Below are positions 1-7,261 of a stretch of DNA of 14,931 nucleotides, in pieces. Position 1 is the stretch's first letter. The number at the start of each line of letters is the position of its first letter. Source of the DNA: Synergistales bacterium (lineage in GTDB: Bacteria > Synergistota > Synergistia > Synergistales > Synergistaceae). Made by a program: the position numbers and the translations under genes. The notes beneath the pieces were generated by a model, which saw only the letters and a program-made list of their open reading frames with translations, ran no database searches and was not told the DNA's origin. The stretch spans positions 1-14,931 of the forward strand of contig BOCB01000044.1 of the NCBI GenBank assembly GCA_026002695.1, given 5' to 3'.

Positions 1-33
1 TTCAATATTTGCAAATCTTTCTTTTATATTCAA
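1..33 (-). CDS. Possible 5' end of a CDS running off the left edge
   Basis: A TTG codon at 33-31 is preceded on the minus strand by GAGGTG (45-40) with a six-base spacer, and the frame stays open to the window edge, reading MNIKERFANIE. RBS quality and spacing are good, but only eleven codons are visible, so no function can be given. The gene lies just downstream of the broken AAA+ gene and in the same direction. Chance occurrence of a G-rich hexamer before a TTG cannot be excluded. Confidence 0.4.
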   Translation of the reverse strand, partial: MNIKERFANIE

Positions 34-46
34 CTTTTTCACCTCA

Positions 47-76
47 ATAATATTTTTTTGCTTTCTGTAATATTAT
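47..76. repeat. AT-rich inverted repeat before the left-edge gene
   Basis: ATAATATT (47-54) and AATATTAT (69-76) are perfect inverted arms separated by 14 bases. They sit between the stop of the broken AAA+ frame (84-86) and the RBS of the putative left-edge gene. All-A/T stems are weak as RNA, so this may be a protein binding site or chance in AT-rich DNA. Confidence 0.3.
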
Positions 77-83
77 CAAGGTT

Positions 84-1959
84 TTATGTGTTTTTGTTAA
101 GACTGAAAATTTTATGAAACGGCCGTGAAAATTCATTGACGAGCGTGTTTTCCCAAGAGCGCGCCGCCGCGTCGCGCGAATAGAGGAAACTGTCCGCTTC
201 GTCAATCAAGAGTACGGCGTCTTCCCTCTCCGCAGCACGAAAAGCTTCCGCCACATAACGCTCGGACATCCCAACGCGAGGATCAAGAAGAGCGCTCGCC
301 CTCTTTACTATCAGCTCCTTGTTCAGTTCATCCGACAGGTATCTGGCGAGCGCGCTCTTGCCCGTACCCGGAGGGCCGTAAAACAGCATTGTCGCGCCGC
401 CGGGGATAATCGTCTCACCCTTGCGCCGCATCGCGTCAATACGGCTGCACGCCTCCAATAATTCGTCAAGCGAACCTTCCGCACATACTCCGTCAGTGGT
501 GAAGTTACCGGCGTACTGAAAATCCACGCGAGGCTTCCGGCCATTGTCGCGGAGGGTTATATGGGCGCTTATCACCCGTTCCAGCGTATCGGCGAATACA
601 CGCTTCCCGTGTCCAAGGTTCTTTGCCTGCCGCACCGCGTTTTCGATGACGGCGGCTGAAACCCTGTATTCCCGCGCAAGTTTTTCTGTCCGGCTTTCCG
701 AGATGCGGCTGCTGACGTGGTTGTCATGCAATATCCTCATCCATAAGCGCTTTCGCTCCAAACTGCCGGGCTGGTCGAAGCAGACGCTGAAGGTGAAGCG
801 CCTGCGAATGGACTGATCCACATCGCTGATGTCGTTCGCTATCCATATTACCCGCCGCCCCGTTGTGTCCATGAACTCGTTGATCCACGCCTTGTCGATG
901 CTCTCGCGCCCCTCGTGATCCTGTGTATCGAGGAAACGTTCGGCCTCGTCCATCAGCACGAAAGCTTTTTTGTGCTTGGAGGCCATTTGCAGGCACGCGA
1001 TTAGCGCCGCCCTGCGGCTGCTCCCTTCGTTCGGGCAGGGAGCTGACCATGCTTTGATACCAAGTGCGCGAGCCAAACTGCGGGCGCACGTCGTCTTACC
1101 GGTTCCCGGCGGGCCGTAAAAAAGTATGTGAAGCGGCGCGTCGCCGTCTGATTCGAGCAGGGCTCTCACATGGGAGAGAGCGTCCTGAGGCACGCCGAAG
1201 TTTTCAAGCGGCAGGCAGGGGCCTTTCAGCGGCTTGTATAACAATTCCTCAGCCGCGCCGCTCTCCGAACTCTCCCACAGCATGAGTACCTCGTCCGACA
1301 TGACCAAACACGGATATGATGTAAGTATGCCGTATGAGATCAGCTCGTGTATACATTTTCGCAGCTTGGCGAGGTCGATATGGAGGATAGTGGAAAAAAG
1401 CCGCCTGTACGCGGGCTCGAATATATGGAGTGAATCCTGAAAATACTCCTCGACCTGCTTGAACGAGTGACTGATAAAGACGAACTCGCAGATGACCGCC
1501 GCTTCGGCGCTGAGGCCGAAAATTTTTTGCAGACGCTTTCGGCCCCGCGTATATATACCTCGTCCTTCATTTGAATTTTTCGCGGCGGCGAGGCACAACG
1601 ACCTGATCGCATTCTTGGCGAACGGCTTTACGCAGCGGTGTTTATCCAGAAAGAGCGATATGATGGGCGTAAGCTCGTCGATTGAGGCATTTTCCATGAT
1701 GTCCGTTGCATCGCGCGGCGATTATCCGCGCATCCTCGCGGGCGTGTACGAGCGAGTCGGCGATCATGCGCAGGAGCTCTCTCAGATCACCGACGCACCA
1801 CTCGAAACAGTCGAAAAAATCATTATTGAACCGTATCCCGTAATCCGCGAGGTCGGCAAGAAACCGCGCAACTTTGCCTTTCGCGTACACGGACTCCGGC
1901 GTGTCCGCTCCGTAGTTCCCTCTTTGAAACATGCCGTTCCATTTGTAATTCGCGCTCAC
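84..1959 (-). pseudogene. Tandem AAA+ ATPase, frameshifted and 3'-truncated
   Basis: The gene starts at GTG 1959 behind a strong AGGAGG (about 1966-1971) and opens with MSANYKWNGMF. That frame is left for the +1 frame between 1721 and 1642, most likely at the GCGCGC run near 1711-1717, because the downstream frame has a stop at 1724-1722. Joined, it would encode about 624 aa: a helical N-terminal region, a first AAA+ module (Walker A GPPGTGKTT, Walker B FVLMDEAE, sensor 1 WIAND, RRRF finger) and a second (GPPGTGKS, Walker B VLLIDEAD). Reading from the internal ATG at 1697 these fall at residues 195-203, 246-252, 285-289, 298-301, 441-448 and 495-501. The second module loses family character right after VNEF (about 118) and ends at a stop at 84, lacking sensor 1, the arginine finger and the lid. 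The gene is visibly more GC-rich than the DNA beyond the breakpoint. Vps4/SpoVK-like AAA+ is the best class. Two lesions argue for a pseudogene, though the frameshift alone could be a sequencing error. Confidence 0.8.
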
Positions 1960-1980
1960 AAAAATCCCTCCTGCGTGTTT

Positions 1981-2053
1981 GTGTTTTATCAGGCTGAATG
2001 AAGTATAGCGTACCGTCGTTCCGGATTCTGATAAGTGTCGAAAATTTTCTGCA
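1981..2053 (-). promoter_or_regulatory. Promoter-region repeat, copy 1 (AAA+ gene)
   Basis: This 73-bp segment aligns without gaps to 6738-6810 (63 of 73 identical, the first 27 bases perfectly). Read on the minus strand it holds a -10 candidate TATACT (2007-2002) flanked by TTATCAG (2034-2028) and CTGATAA (1992-1986). No TTGACA-like -35 lies 16-18 bp upstream of the -10; that position reads CAGAAT. The upstream heptamer overlaps the -35 zone and the downstream one lies near the expected transcription start, which fits an operator pair or activator site. The AAA+ start is 22 bp downstream of the repeat. Confidence 0.65.
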
Positions 2054-2193
2054 TGGAAATTCTACGCAGGAGGCGGTAAGGGTATAGGGGACGGATTTCA
2101 GGCGCTTTTCGGGCAGTTAGGGCTATTTACACACATCAGGCTCACGGGTTTTATGTAAATGCTGATTTATTGTTAGGGGCCTGAAGGGTAACG

Positions 2194-2214
2194 ATAAAAA
2201 GCCTGACTGGCTCT
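2194..2214 (-). terminator. Weak intrinsic terminator of the GTPase/lipase operon
   Basis: On the minus strand AGAGCC (2214-2209), a five-base loop and GGCTTT (2203-2198) form a six-pair stem with one G-U pair, running into five T (2200-2196). It lies about 50 bases past the lipase stop. The stem is short, so termination may be partial or assisted. Confidence 0.45.
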
Positions 2215-2266
2215 ATGTCTCAAAACAGCGAAATTATGTTTTGGCTATTTAATCAGCTCTTACTTA

Positions 2267-3379
2267 TCACAATGCGGCGATGACATAGGTATCTTGTCTA
2301 TGCGCAAACTCAATGCTCTCTTTCAAGTCTTTTGCCATAAGATTAGGAATTTCGGGAATTAATATCGCAATATCCAAAGGACTGATTCTAATTCTGCCGT
2401 CGCAGGCTGCTTTGATTAATACAGGCGCTATATCTTTTCCCGCAAGCGCAGAAGCCGCCACTTCCTTGAACAATCCTGCGGTTCTTTCCGAAGCGAACAA
2501 TTCTTTTTCGGGGAACATCTTTAACAGTATCTCAGAGATTTTCTTTACCTTGCTTTCAGTATTATCACAAGGGTATTTTTTGTTTGTATACGCTTCGAAC
2601 AGGTTTACCGCTTTTTTTTCGGAAGAAAAACTAAAGAAGCAGGATTTTCCATACCGCCCGTATCCCCATTCCTTAAAGGGTATCATAGGGGCAAGGTCTT
2701 CGCTGTTTATGATGTTGAAAATATTACCGAAGCTGCCTTTTTTGCTTGACGTAGTTGTACTCGGAGCAGCAAAGTTATAAGCAAACACTTCATATTTGCC
2801 GCTGAACTTCGCCGCTAAAATATCCGAAATTGCCGCGCCGCGCGAATGCCCGCAAAACCAAAGGACAGTATCGGCGGAATTTGAGGCGTTTGTGTTTATG
2901 TACTCTTCTATACGACTTTCAAAGGATGAAGCGGCAATATCAAAACCCTTATGGTTATCCACATCGCCCCAAAATTCATGATTCGCGCCGATGTCAAAAT
3001 TGCTGAGCCACTCCCCGACGGTGGTCTGTGTTCCTCTTATTGTGATACTGAAAATGCGTTTGGAGCGAACGCCGTGCGTAACATCGCGGTATCCGATAAC
3101 CATATGAGATATATGGTTGTTGGACTCTAAACCGCTTAACTTGTATCGTTTGATCTTGCTCATTCCAAGCCGTTCAAGCACGCTTTCAGCGGATTGGCCG
3201 TCTAAGGCAATGTATGCGTAAATCACCGACGAAAGTATCGCCGATATTTTGTAAATGTTCGCGTTAAACACAGTGTTGTTTCCGAAAAATCCGCTGAAAT
3301 CCACATCTAACGAAACGGGAAACTTTGAGATATTGCTTTCAAAAGTCGAGTTTGAGAAGCGAATTATTTTGCTCTCCAT
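2267..3379 (-). CDS. Class 3 lipase-like alpha/beta hydrolase
   Basis: The 370-aa protein carries the ordered landmarks of the Lipase_3 family (related to the Mbeg1-like group). These are IRGT (114-117) with EWLSNFD (123-129) after it, HKGF (143-146), the nucleophile elbow GHSRG (177-181, Ser179), YNFAAP (201-206), then NSEDLAPMIPF with Asp228, and a terminal AHRQDTYV with His360. Ser179, Asp228 and His360 are the predicted catalytic triad. There is no signal peptide or membrane helix, so it should act inside the cell, plausibly on phospholipid or another acyl ester; the substrate is unknown. ATG 3379 follows AGAAAGGG. The gene lies 22 bp after the third small GTPase and ends the operon. Being cytosolic and co-expressed with membrane-type GTPases suggests (inference) an effector acting on the cell's own membrane, or on lipids at a site the GTPases mark. 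Confidence 0.82.
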   Translation of the reverse strand: MESKIIRFSNSTFESNISKFPVSLDVDFSGFFGNNTVFNANIYKISAILSSVIYAYIALDGQSAESVLERLGMSKIKRYKLSGLESNNHISHMVIGYRDVTHGVRSKRIFSITIRGTQTTVGEWLSNFDIGANHEFWGDVDNHKGFDIAASSFESRIEEYINTNASNSADTVLWFCGHSRGAAISDILAAKFSGKYEVFAYNFAAPSTTTSSKKGSFGNIFNIINSEDLAPMIPFKEWGYGRYGKSCFFSFSSEKKAVNLFEAYTNKKYPCDNTESKVKKISEILLKMFPEKELFASERTAGLFKEVAASALAGKDIAPVLIKAACDGRIRISPLDIAILIPEIPNLMAKDLKESIEFAHRQDTYVIAAL

Positions 3380-3401
3380 AGCAAACCCTTTCTAAATTCA
3401 C

Positions 3402-4517
3402 TCAATCCGGCGAGGAGCCAATCCTTTCATTGACTATCCTTCTCAGATGTTCTTTCAATTTTTTCACCACGTATTGAACATTTTCAAGCTCTTTCTGCGA
3501 ATTCTCCCTGAAAACTTCCTCGACAGCTTGACAATACATTGTGCCTGCCTCTTTGATAAGGCTTCCTATACCTGTTCCGTTCACTTCATCACCGATAAAC
3601 TCGCCTATAACGGGCGTACATTTTAATATACTCCAAACAGTGTCTTTGCTAAAGACCTCGGAAACTATAGTGAATACCTGTCCTGAATTTGTATCAAGAC
3701 CGTATATATCGCCGATGGCTTTGAACATTGCCGCAGCGTCGTCAAAAGCGGCTCCAATATTAATCAAAGGTATGCGTCTTACCAGTTTGCCAAATCCGGT
3801 AGCCTTCACATATTTTTTTATAACTCCCATAGCCGCCTCATGTTTTAATTTCATATTAACGCGCTGAGCGGAAATAAACGAGTTTTCAACAAACTCCGGT
3901 ATACGCTTGACGGTGGCGTCAACCACTTCATCCAAGCCGAATTTCGTAATATTGCCCGCGTCAGTTTCGTAGTCCTCCGCCAAGGTTAAAATAACCTCAA
4001 CATCTAACCCGCGTTCTTTTACAATATGGCCTTTTAACTCAGCGGCTTTTTTCCTTGAAGTACACTGGGTTAAAATAACGAAAAAAGGTATCTCAAATTT
4101 AGAGCGGAAATAACGTATAAAATTCGCTTCAAAATCCTCAAAGCGGCTGGAACCCGCATTAACGCAATACCATATTGCGTGAACTAAGTCCACGGGGTCA
4201 GGGTTATTAATTTTATCCGATATAATTCCGCTCATATCGGATTTTGTCTGTTCCTGGCGTTCCTTGTCCAGTTCCAGACCGATTGTGTCGTAAATTGAAA
4301 CGGGAATATTCGGCTTGGTATACTGCGTCACATCTTGTGTAACCGGCCTTCCCGTACCCACCTTTGAAAGGGCTTCGCCGAATATCTGGTTAATGAGCGT
4401 ACTTTTGCCCACTCCGGTTTTGCCTGTAATTATTATATTCGCCTTGGGAATCTCCTCTAATTCCGCCGAGCCTTCAAATATTACGTTTCCGTCTTCGTCT
4501 TTCAGTACCCTTACCAT
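3402..4517 (-). CDS. Small GTPase 3 of operon, diverged C-terminus
   Basis: The 371-aa protein has a TRAFAC-type G domain: G1 GKTGVGKST (32-40), a switch-I threonine in GRPVT (56-60), G3 DTIG (77-80), then HAIWYCVN and RFEDFEANF as in its two paralogues. At the G4 position it reads VILTQC (147-152) instead of N/TKxD, followed by LAEDYETDAG. The N-terminal half is closest to GTPase 1. The C-terminal half (about 228-335) has lost the long Gly/Ala-rich hydrophobic stretches seen in the other two, keeping only echoes such as ILKCTPVIGEFIGD, and it ends in a charged helix. It overlaps GTPase 2 by 7 bases (ATG inside the ...KKTW stop region) and precedes the lipase by 22 bases. It may be the soluble or regulatory partner of the trio, which is inference. 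Confidence 0.8.
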   Translation of the reverse strand: MVRVLKDEDGNVIFEGSAELEEIPKANIIITGKTGVGKSTLINQIFGEALSKVGTGRPVTQDVTQYTKPNIPVSIYDTIGLELDKERQEQTKSDMSGIISDKINNPDPVDLVHAIWYCVNAGSSRFEDFEANFIRYFRSKFEIPFFVILTQCTSRKKAAELKGHIVKERGLDVEVILTLAEDYETDAGNITKFGLDEVVDATVKRIPEFVENSFISAQRVNMKLKHEAAMGVIKKYVKATGFGKLVRRIPLINIGAAFDDAAAMFKAIGDIYGLDTNSGQVFTIVSEVFSKDTVWSILKCTPVIGEFIGDEVNGTGIGSLIKEAGTMYCQAVEEVFRENSQKELENVQYVVKKLKEHLRRIVNERIGSSPD

Positions 4518-5566
4518 GTTTTTTTACCCCGTTTCTTTTTAGAGTTATTGTCTATAAAATCGCGCACTCTTTCTAAAACAGTATCAGAGTCAAGAAGCTC
4601 CTCCGACGACAAATCACGGCATATGCTCATTAACACCCTTATATACAATTCGCCTACGGCGGCGGTAATCGCCGTTGCCGTTACTGCGCTTATCGCGCCG
4701 CCTGCAAGCGTGCCTATCCCGGGTATAAATTTAAGCGCGTTGGATACGATGGTTCTTCCCACAAAGGATGCCGCGACAGGCGCGCCGATAGATGAAGCTA
4801 TCTGAGCTATTACCGATTTACTGAACGGTAAATCGAATATTACGGATATTGCCGTAATCATACCAATTTGTTCCGCGACTAAAAGAGGCGCGTCGGAAAA
4901 TGGTATAGGGGTGAACCCTGTTACAAACGCGCCCGCCGAGAAACCCTTAACATACTTGCGCGCTTCTGCCGCCTTATTCTCCAATCCCCTCTTTGCCGCC
5001 CTTGCCATATGCCCTTGCAGGTTTTCTATCGAACTTTTAAGCAGCTCATCAATACCGAATGAAGGGACAACGGCTGTATCGGTTTCAAAATCTTCAGACA
5101 AAACTTTTATTACATTGGCATCACTGACCATATCTTTTATGGTTTGTGAAAGCTCGTCTGCGGGTTTTTGCGAAACGCATTGAGTAAGTACGATGAAAAC
5201 AGGCACGTCATGTTCTTTTTCAAAACGGCTGATAAGATCGGCTTCCGGCGGTTCAAATCTTTTTCCCATGCTGTTGACGCAATACCACATTATGTGTATG
5301 TGGTTGTCAGTGCCGCCTTCCAGTGAACTATTGCGCACAAGTTTTTCCACATTGTTTATCGACTCCCAGCGCTTGTCCTCGTCTAACTCAATACCCACAG
5401 TATCGTAAAGCGTCAGCGGGATTTCTTCACCGTCAAAACTTTGGGTTGTCCTTGTAACAGGCGCGCCCACTCCGGCTTCGGCGGTTTCTTTGCCCAAGAC
5501 AGCGTTTATAAGAGTGCTTTTCCCCGAACCGCTTTTTCCGACGACTACTATATTTATATTTTTCAT
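4511..5566 (-). CDS. Small GTPase 2 of operon, DUF697-like C-terminus
   Basis: The 351-aa protein has G1 GKSGSGKST (10-18), the switch-I region GAPVTRT (34-40), G3 DTVG (55-58) and IVLTQC (125-130) where N/TKxD is expected. From about 205 to 312 it turns into a hydrophobic Gly/Ala-rich region with SAGAFVTGFTPIPFSDAPLL and later FIPGIGTLAGGAISAVTATA. This is the pattern of DUF697 (YcjF-like) domains that follow Era/HSR1-like G domains and are thought to associate with membrane. The start ATG at 5566 overlaps the upstream TGA (ATGA), which points to translational coupling. Its N-terminus is short, with the P-loop almost at once, whereas its two paralogues carry 24-26 extra residues there. The C-terminus is very basic (KKKRGKKTW). 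Confidence 0.85.
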   Translation of the reverse strand: MKNINIVVVGKSGSGKSTLINAVLGKETAEAGVGAPVTRTTQSFDGEEIPLTLYDTVGIELDEDKRWESINNVEKLVRNSSLEGGTDNHIHIMWYCVNSMGKRFEPPEADLISRFEKEHDVPVFIVLTQCVSQKPADELSQTIKDMVSDANVIKVLSEDFETDTAVVPSFGIDELLKSSIENLQGHMARAAKRGLENKAAEARKYVKGFSAGAFVTGFTPIPFSDAPLLVAEQIGMITAISVIFDLPFSKSVIAQIASSIGAPVAASFVGRTIVSNALKFIPGIGTLAGGAISAVTATAITAAVGELYIRVLMSICRDLSSEELLDSDTVLERVRDFIDNNSKKKRGKKTW

Positions 5567-6693
5567 TTTATATCAGCCTTACTCATAACTATCTTGATAT
5601 TGTCGGCAAGGGTTTTCGCTATAAGCCCCGAATTTTCAAAATCCCCGTCACTTAAAGTCTCGTACATAGCGCGAACCGCCGCAATGTACGCCGAACCCAT
5701 AACGCCGGTGAGTGCGGCTGCTGTCGCTGCGGATATTGCTCCGCCGGCTATCGTTCCCACTCCGGGTATACATTTAAGCAGATTTGACACAATCGCCCGT
5801 CCCGCAACAGTCGCTCCGGAGGTACCGACGAAGGAGCCGACAATCGCGGTAACGGCGGCCTTGTCAAATGGAAAGCCGAAAACTTTGGTTATGCGCGCGA
5901 TCATGCTTATTTGAGCCGGAATGATAAGAAGCGCGTCGGACACTCCGGGAACAGGGGCAAAACCCGCCGCCGCCGCTGCTACCTGTGTTTGCGCAACTAT
6001 CTTCTTTGCCAAGTCAATCTTGAGCTCAAGATTGATTCTCTGCGCCGTGATGAGAGAATCTCGCATTAATTCAGGTATGCTGGCGGTTGTTTTTTCGATA
6101 AGCGCGTCAAGACCATACGCAGGTATTATTCCCGCGTCGGTTTCGTAGTCTTCGGCGAGTATCGCGGTAGGTTTAATAGCCGTAGCTTCTTCTATATAAT
6201 TAGCCAATTCGGCGGCTTTCTTTTTTGCGTAGCACTGCGTAAGGATTACAAAAACTGGAACTCTGTATTTTGATTTTAACTCCCTTACAAAGTCCGCCTC
6301 AAAATCCTCAAAGCGTTTGCTTCCCGAATTAACGCAGTACCAAACGGCGTGGATATACTCCTCTCCCTTTCCGGTTTCGCGCTTTTTCTCAATAAGTCCG
6401 CAAATATCATCTGTGGACTTTACCTGCTTTCCCGCGTCCAACTCCAACCCTACAGTATCGTAAATTTTGACGGGAATCCTGTCATCGCTGAGCATTTGGA
6501 TATTGTCGGTAACGGGCTTTCCTATCCCGGTGTCAGTCATGCGGCTTCCGAAAATAGCGTTTATCATAGTGCTTTTCCCAACACCCGTTTTGCCGGTTAC
6601 AATGATGTTGACTTTGGGCATAACTTTAACTTTCTTTACTTCCTCGTAAACTGTCGACGCAATTTCCGGGACGCCGGAATTCTCTGTAATCAT
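5563..6693 (-). CDS. Small GTPase 1 of operon, DUF697-like C-terminus
   Basis: The 376-aa first gene of the four-gene operon has ATG 6693 behind AGGGGGT with good spacing. Motifs are G1 GKTGVGKST (34-42), switch-I GIGKPVT (56-62), G3 DTVG (79-82), the family signature HAVWYCVNSGSKRFEDFEADF-like block (115-135), LTQC (151-154) at G4, and LAEDYETDAG (179-188). The C-terminal half (about 228-342) is a Gly/Ala-rich hydrophobic DUF697-like region with FAPVPGVSDALLIIPAQIS, an AGRAIVSNLLKCIPGVG block and AGGAISAATAAALTGVMG. The protein is probably a membrane-associated GTPase. It resembles immunity-related GTPases only in general layout (G domain plus helical membrane-facing half); I do not claim homology. 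The promoter repeat at 6738-6810 lies just upstream. Confidence 0.86.
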   Translation of the reverse strand: MITENSGVPEIASTVYEEVKKVKVMPKVNIIVTGKTGVGKSTMINAIFGSRMTDTGIGKPVTDNIQMLSDDRIPVKIYDTVGLELDAGKQVKSTDDICGLIEKKRETGKGEEYIHAVWYCVNSGSKRFEDFEADFVRELKSKYRVPVFVILTQCYAKKKAAELANYIEEATAIKPTAILAEDYETDAGIIPAYGLDALIEKTTASIPELMRDSLITAQRINLELKIDLAKKIVAQTQVAAAAAGFAPVPGVSDALLIIPAQISMIARITKVFGFPFDKAAVTAIVGSFVGTSGATVAGRAIVSNLLKCIPGVGTIAGGAISAATAAALTGVMGSAYIAAVRAMYETLSDGDFENSGLIAKTLADNIKIVMSKADIK

Positions 6694-6737
6694 AGCCTTT
6701 ACCCCCTATTTAGAAATTTTTATTTATACCCGCCTGA

Positions 6738-6810
6738 GTGTTTTATCAGGCTGAATGAAGTATAACATGCTGTCGTTCTGGAATCTGATAAGTGTTAAAA
6801 TTTTTCTGTA
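6738..6810 (-). promoter_or_regulatory. Promoter-region repeat, copy 2 (GTPase/lipase operon)
   Basis: This is the second copy of the 73-bp repeat at 1981-2053. On the minus strand the -10 candidate TATACT (6764-6759) is preceded by TG one base upstream, giving an extended -10 (TGTTATACT). TTATCAG lies at 6791-6785 and CTGATAA at 6749-6743, with the same 42-bp centre-to-centre distance as copy 1, about four helical turns. The -35 position reads CAGATT, far from consensus. The repeat ends 44 bp upstream of the first GTPase start. Confidence 0.68.
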
Positions 6811-6825
6811 TAAAATGCGATTTAC

Positions 6826-6852
6826 GTAAAATTCGTATAATTCGTAAAATTC
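6826..6852. repeat. Three tandem 9-bp repeats
   Basis: GTAAAATTC (6826-6834), GTATAATTC (6835-6843) and GTAAAATTC (6844-6852) follow one another directly. They lie 15 bp upstream (minus-strand sense) of the GTPase-operon promoter repeat. They could be an AT-rich UP-like element or a regulator binding array; copy 1 of the promoter repeat lacks them. Confidence 0.5.
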
Positions 6853-6876
6853 ACTCGCGTTTTTAACTTTTTAACT

Positions 6877-6942
6877 TGACAAACAACTTCTTGTTGACAA
6901 AGACATCCTTATTCTTGTCATGGTCTTGTCATTACTCGTCAT
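6877..6942. repeat. Cluster of TGACAA/TTGTCA motifs
   Basis: TGACAA occurs at 6877-6882 and 6896-6901. Its inverse TTGTCA occurs at 6915-6920 and 6926-6931, and a one-base variant, TCGTCA, at 6936-6941. Start-to-start distances are 19, 19, 11 and 10 bases. TGACAA 6896 and TTGTCA 6915 can pair as a hairpin, but no T-run follows on the minus strand, so a classical terminator for the dynamin operon is not evident. The cluster begins right after the stop of the 105-aa gene. Confidence 0.45.
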
Positions 6943-6943
6943 C

Positions 6944-7261
6944 TTAAACTGAGCGTTTATCTTGTACAAGGCGCGCCCGTTGCTTTTCTAAGTCCGAGAT
7001 GCAATTTTCAAGCGCAGTTGATTCAGATTCGGTACGATTTTGCTTTGCCAAGCCAAGTATAACTCTCAATTTCACCATTTCAATATCAAAGCTGTGCAAG
7101 GCTTTGATGGCGGCACTCTGTTTCTCGCGTCTTGCACTTGCTTCAACGCGCAGAGTTTCGAGTCCGCTTTGACGAATGTCTTCCACGCACTTTAAGTATT
7201 CACTCTCTTTTGCAACTGAAGAAACGTATTTAAGCGCATCAATTACGTCAGAAAAATCCAT
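6944..7261 (-). CDS. Small helical protein, last gene of dynamin operon
   Basis: The 105-aa product starts MDFSDVIDALKYVSS and is charged and almost entirely helix-forming. A long middle helix rich in Arg, Glu and Gln (about 35-60) and a C-terminal coiled-coil-like segment (SDLEKQRARLVQDK) suggest an oligomerising accessory protein. There is no membrane segment, cysteine cluster or catalytic motif. The ATG shares one base with the upstream stop (TAATG) and GGAG lies just before it, so translation is coupled to the 133-aa gene. I do not recognise a family. Its fixed place behind the dynamin-like genes suggests a partner role. Confidence 0.7.
   Translation of the reverse strand: MDFSDVIDALKYVSSVAKESEYLKCVEDIRQSGLETLRVEASARREKQSAAIKALHSFDIEMVKLRVILGLAKQNRTESESTALENCISDLEKQRARLVQDKRSV

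Larger units (their letters stand above)
1960..2266. other. Intergenic region between lipase and AAA+ gene
   Basis: This 307-base gap holds no credible gene. It contains the weak terminator of the lipase operon (2194-2214), the promoter-region repeat of the AAA+ gene (1981-2053) and the AGGAGG of that gene. An additional 7-bp inverted repeat, CAAAACA/TGTTTTG (2221-2227 and 2237-2243), has no T-run. I see nothing recognisable in 2054-2193. Confidence 0.6.

Noticed and set aside
724..1089. Minus-strand 121-codon frame overlapping the AAA+ gene
   Set aside because: It is an out-of-frame reading of the first AAA+ module; the open frame is explained by high GC content.
2015..2024. GGAAC on the minus strand as an ECF-sigma -35 element
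   Set aside because: The second promoter copy has AGAAC at the same place and the distance to TATACT is too short, so the match is not conserved.
6896..6920. Intrinsic terminator for the dynamin operon
   Set aside because: TGACAA/TTGTCA can pair, but the stem is short and bulged and no T-run follows on the minus strand.
6826..6942. CRISPR array
   Set aside because: The repeats are only 6-9 bp long with no spacers of regular CRISPR size, and there are no cas genes.
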